Shown here: positions 62,445-64,000 of the stretch, piece by piece
Layout of the letters: every line of letters starts with the position of its first letter
Numbering within the stretch: the stretch's first letter is position 1
NCBI RefSeq assembly: GCF_900169165.1
Contig: NZ_FXYY01000003.1
Location: forward strand, 1 to 64,000
Origin: Brevibacterium linens ATCC 9172
Lineage (GTDB): Bacteria; Actinomycetota; Actinomycetes; Actinomycetales; Brevibacteriaceae
Length of the DNA stretch: 64,000 nucleotides
Direction of reading: 5' to 3'
Program-made: the position numbers and the translations under genes
Notes under the pieces: model-generated
Told to the model about the DNA's origin: nothing
Database searches by the model: none
The model's input: only the letters and a program-made list of their open reading frames with translations

Positions 62445-63263
62445 ATGAGTCAAACGACCGTCAGCGAATTCTCCCGAGCCACCGCAGTCACCCGTCACGG
62501 TGACCACAGCTTCACCGCCGAGCTCGATGCCGGCTGGAAAGTCGCCGGCGCCGTCAACGGAGGCTACCTCCTCGGAGTCGCCGGGCAAGCCCTGCGTGCC
62601 GTCAACCCGAGCACTCCGGACCCTCTCGTCATCTCGACCTTCTATCTCGGGCCCAGCAGCGAGGGGTCAGTCGACATCACCACGCGCACTCTGCGCGAAG
62701 GCCGATCGACGGCGAGCTACGGCATCGAACTCGTCCAGAACGGGGCACCGACGATCTCTGCGATGGCCACGATGGGCAACCTCGGCGAGCTTCCCGACGA
62801 TGTCGGCACGACAGCCACCCCGCCCCACCTGCCACCACCGGAAGAATGCGTCGGTGTTGCCGAAGCCAGCGAGGACTTCAAGAAAGCGGCACCGCTGATC
62901 GAACGGTTCGATATGCGACTTGACCGGGCCACCGCCGGATTCGCGGTCGGCAAACCCAGCGGTCGCGGAGTGCTCCAAGGTTGGATTCGGTTCATCGATG
63001 GGAGTGACCCGGACCCTCTGTCCCTGCTGACCTTCCTCGACTCGTTCCCGCCGGTGATGTTCGACCTCGGTCGCTTCAACTGGGCACCGACGATGGAACT
63101 GACCGCGCACGTCCGCGCACTGCCCGCTCCCGGATGGATCAGCGCACGACTGTCCACTCGGAACATCGCTGGCGGCATGTTCGAAGAGGACTGCGAACTG
63201 TGGGACTCGGCCGGCCGCCTCGTCGCTCAGTCCCGGCAGTTGGCGCGCCAGCCCCGCGGGTGA
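62445..63263 (+). CDS. Thioesterase-family protein (double hotdog, TesB-like)
   Basis: A 272-residue acyl-CoA thioesterase-like protein with two hotdog halves. AELDAGWKVAGAVNGGYLLG and VISTFYLGPSSEGSVDITTR, then LREGRSTASYGIELVQNG form the N-terminal hotdog; FDLGRFNWAPTMELTAHVRA and LSTRNIAGGMFEEDCELWDS form the second. It probably cleaves an acyl-CoA thioester. The ATG has no ribosome site, but TACTGTATGTG lies just before, so it may be leaderless. Confidence 0.85.
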   Translation: MSQTTVSEFSRATAVTRHGDHSFTAELDAGWKVAGAVNGGYLLGVAGQALRAVNPSTPDPLVISTFYLGPSSEGSVDITTRTLREGRSTASYGIELVQNGAPTISAMATMGNLGELPDDVGTTATPPHLPPPEECVGVAEASEDFKKAAPLIERFDMRLDRATAGFAVGKPSGRGVLQGWIRFIDGSDPDPLSLLTFLDSFPPVMFDLGRFNWAPTMELTAHVRALPAPGWISARLSTRNIAGGMFEEDCELWDSAGRLVAQSRQLARQPRG

Positions 63264-63370
63264 CGCGTCGATGACGGCGGATAACCGACGATGACGCCTT
63301 CGATGTGCCATGTCGGTGGGGTGCTCTAGAGTCGGGTCAACACCGATCCGACTGTGAAAGGACAGCGCTC

Positions 63371-63742
63371 ATGGCATCGCTGGCATCTTTGAGCATCACC
63401 TTCGACTGCCTCGATGTGGAAGCTCAATCGATATTCTGGGCGGACCTCCTCGGCGCCGACATCGACCCCGGCGCCAACGAGTTCGTTGCGAGCATCGGGG
63501 GAGTCCACAACAGCGAGTCACCGACCCCGGGAATGCTCTTCCTCAAAGTCGACGAACGCGCGGAGGGGAAGAACCCTCTGCACATCGACCTCGACGATCC
63601 GCACTATCCGGCAGACGTCGACCGCGCGGTCGCCTTGGGCGCGCACAAGCTCGCGTCCTTCGACGAATACGGGATCGAATGGACGACCTTGAAAGATCCC
63701 GAAGGAAACCTCTTCGACATCGGCCGACGAAAACTGGACTGA
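63371..63742 (+). CDS. VOC (glyoxalase/bleomycin-resistance-fold) protein
   Basis: A 123-residue VOC protein: LSITFDCLDVEAQSIFWADL opens the fold, GMLFLKVDERAEGKNPLHID and WTTLKDPEGNLFDIG close it. The position of His in LHIDL and Glu in DPEGNLF fits metal or ligand binding. The substrate is unknown. AAAGGACAGCGCTC precedes ATG 63371. A decayed VOC gene of the same general type is at 31983. Confidence 0.88.
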   Translation: MASLASLSITFDCLDVEAQSIFWADLLGADIDPGANEFVASIGGVHNSESPTPGMLFLKVDERAEGKNPLHIDLDDPHYPADVDRAVALGAHKLASFDEYGIEWTTLKDPEGNLFDIGRRKLD

Positions 63743-63797
63743 GCCTGATGCGCCTGATCCGATCGTCAGGTCGTCTGCATGATCAGTGAGGCTCAGC

Positions 63798-63923
63798 ATG
63801 ACCCTGCCGTTGACCGATCCGAGCAATTCCCCGAACGAACGACGAGGGCTCGAAGAGTACACGCGGCACGCCGGGCATGCGGACATCTTGCGCGAGGACA
63901 TCGACGGTGAGATCGGCGACTGA
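63798..63923 (+). pseudogene. DinB/DUF664 C-terminal fragment
   Basis: An ATG at 63798 opens 41 codons ending LEEYTRHAGHADILREDIDG, which is the last helix of DUF664/DinB proteins with its metal-binding His pair. The rest of the domain is absent, so it is a relic. The preceding residues are unrelated. Confidence 0.6.
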
Positions 63924-63967
63924 GCCGCAGGCTCCCAGCCACAGGTTGATCAAATAAGCTGGGAGGT

Positions 63968-64000
63968 ATGACGAACACCCCAGTGACTGGAACCGACACT
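63968..64000 (+). CDS. 5' end of a gene running out of the window
   Basis: ATG at 63968 follows GGGAGGT at once, and the frame (MTNTPVTGTDT) stays open to the window end. Only 11 codons are visible, so identity cannot be given. The ribosome site is closer than ideal, and a leaderless start is possible. Confidence 0.35.
   Translation, partial: MTNTPVTGTDT

Overview
The window reads as chromosomal DNA of a high-GC Gram-positive actinobacterium. The best fit is Brevibacterium or a close relative. Support comes from GC-rich codon use throughout, many GTG or leaderless starts, DtxR-type iron boxes, a DUF222-HNH gene, secreted streptogrisin-like proteases with LPxTG anchors, and an actinobacterial thiOSGF order. 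The genus is an inference from gene style, not from a marker gene. No rRNA, tRNA, replication origin or CRISPR array was seen.

Region 1 (about 0-15.8 kb) is accessory and heavily decayed. It opens with the end of an IS630-type transposase and an MFS transporter broken by two frameshifts. A visibly GC-richer block (about 1.64-7.3 kb) follows, with a DNA-glycosylase remnant, a 3-hydroxyacyl-CoA dehydrogenase, a DUF2254 protein, a broken mug gene, and oleate hydratase with its divergent TetR regulator. A second patchwork (7.5-9.2 kb) carries LuxR and integrase fragments and an intact aldo/keto reductase. Copies of one short motif, probably insertion-sequence ends, sit at the borders near 1.45, 7.39, 9.27 and 13.2 kb. 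Between them lies an intact methionine-synthesis pair (mesX-mesD) with a divergent LysR regulator.

Region 2 (about 15.9-36.7 kb) is mostly single small metabolic and regulatory genes: YtoQ, a deaminase, hydrolases, GNAT and DinB proteins, ArfB, HxlR with SRPBCC, and a PfkB kinase. It includes a four-gene translationally coupled operon of a nucleoside hydrolase and a complete ECF transporter (S, T and a fused A subunit). It also holds a PepSY lipoprotein, thymidine kinase, a DUF222-HNH protein and an intact Mug glycosylase.

Region 3 (36.7-42 kb) is the thiamine module. thiO-thiS-thiG-thiF(-rhodanese) runs leftward behind a TPP riboswitch, and thiE plus a PanE-like reductase runs rightward from the same 100-bp divergent region. 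Region 4 (42.5-47.5 kb) has an L-lactate-dehydrogenase-type flavoenzyme, a TetR regulator facing a flavin monooxygenase across two matching palindromes, and a frameshifted amino-acid permease.

Region 5 (47.6-54.5 kb) is iron uptake. An iron-box-controlled siderophore-binding lipoprotein is separated from its two FecCD permeases and ATPase by a NUDIX enzyme, a hydrolase and a sulfurtransferase-SufE pair. Region 6 (54.5-64 kb) has a DUF808 membrane protein, two META-domain proteins, and a tandem pair of surface-anchored serine proteases whose signal peptides and cell-wall anchors are almost identical in DNA. It ends with GNAT, thioesterase-like, VOC and DinB genes or relics. The most distinctive features are the asymmetric fused ECF ATPase, the nucleoside-hydrolase/ECF operon, the mesXD pair, the twin proteases and the mosaic of motif-bordered segments.
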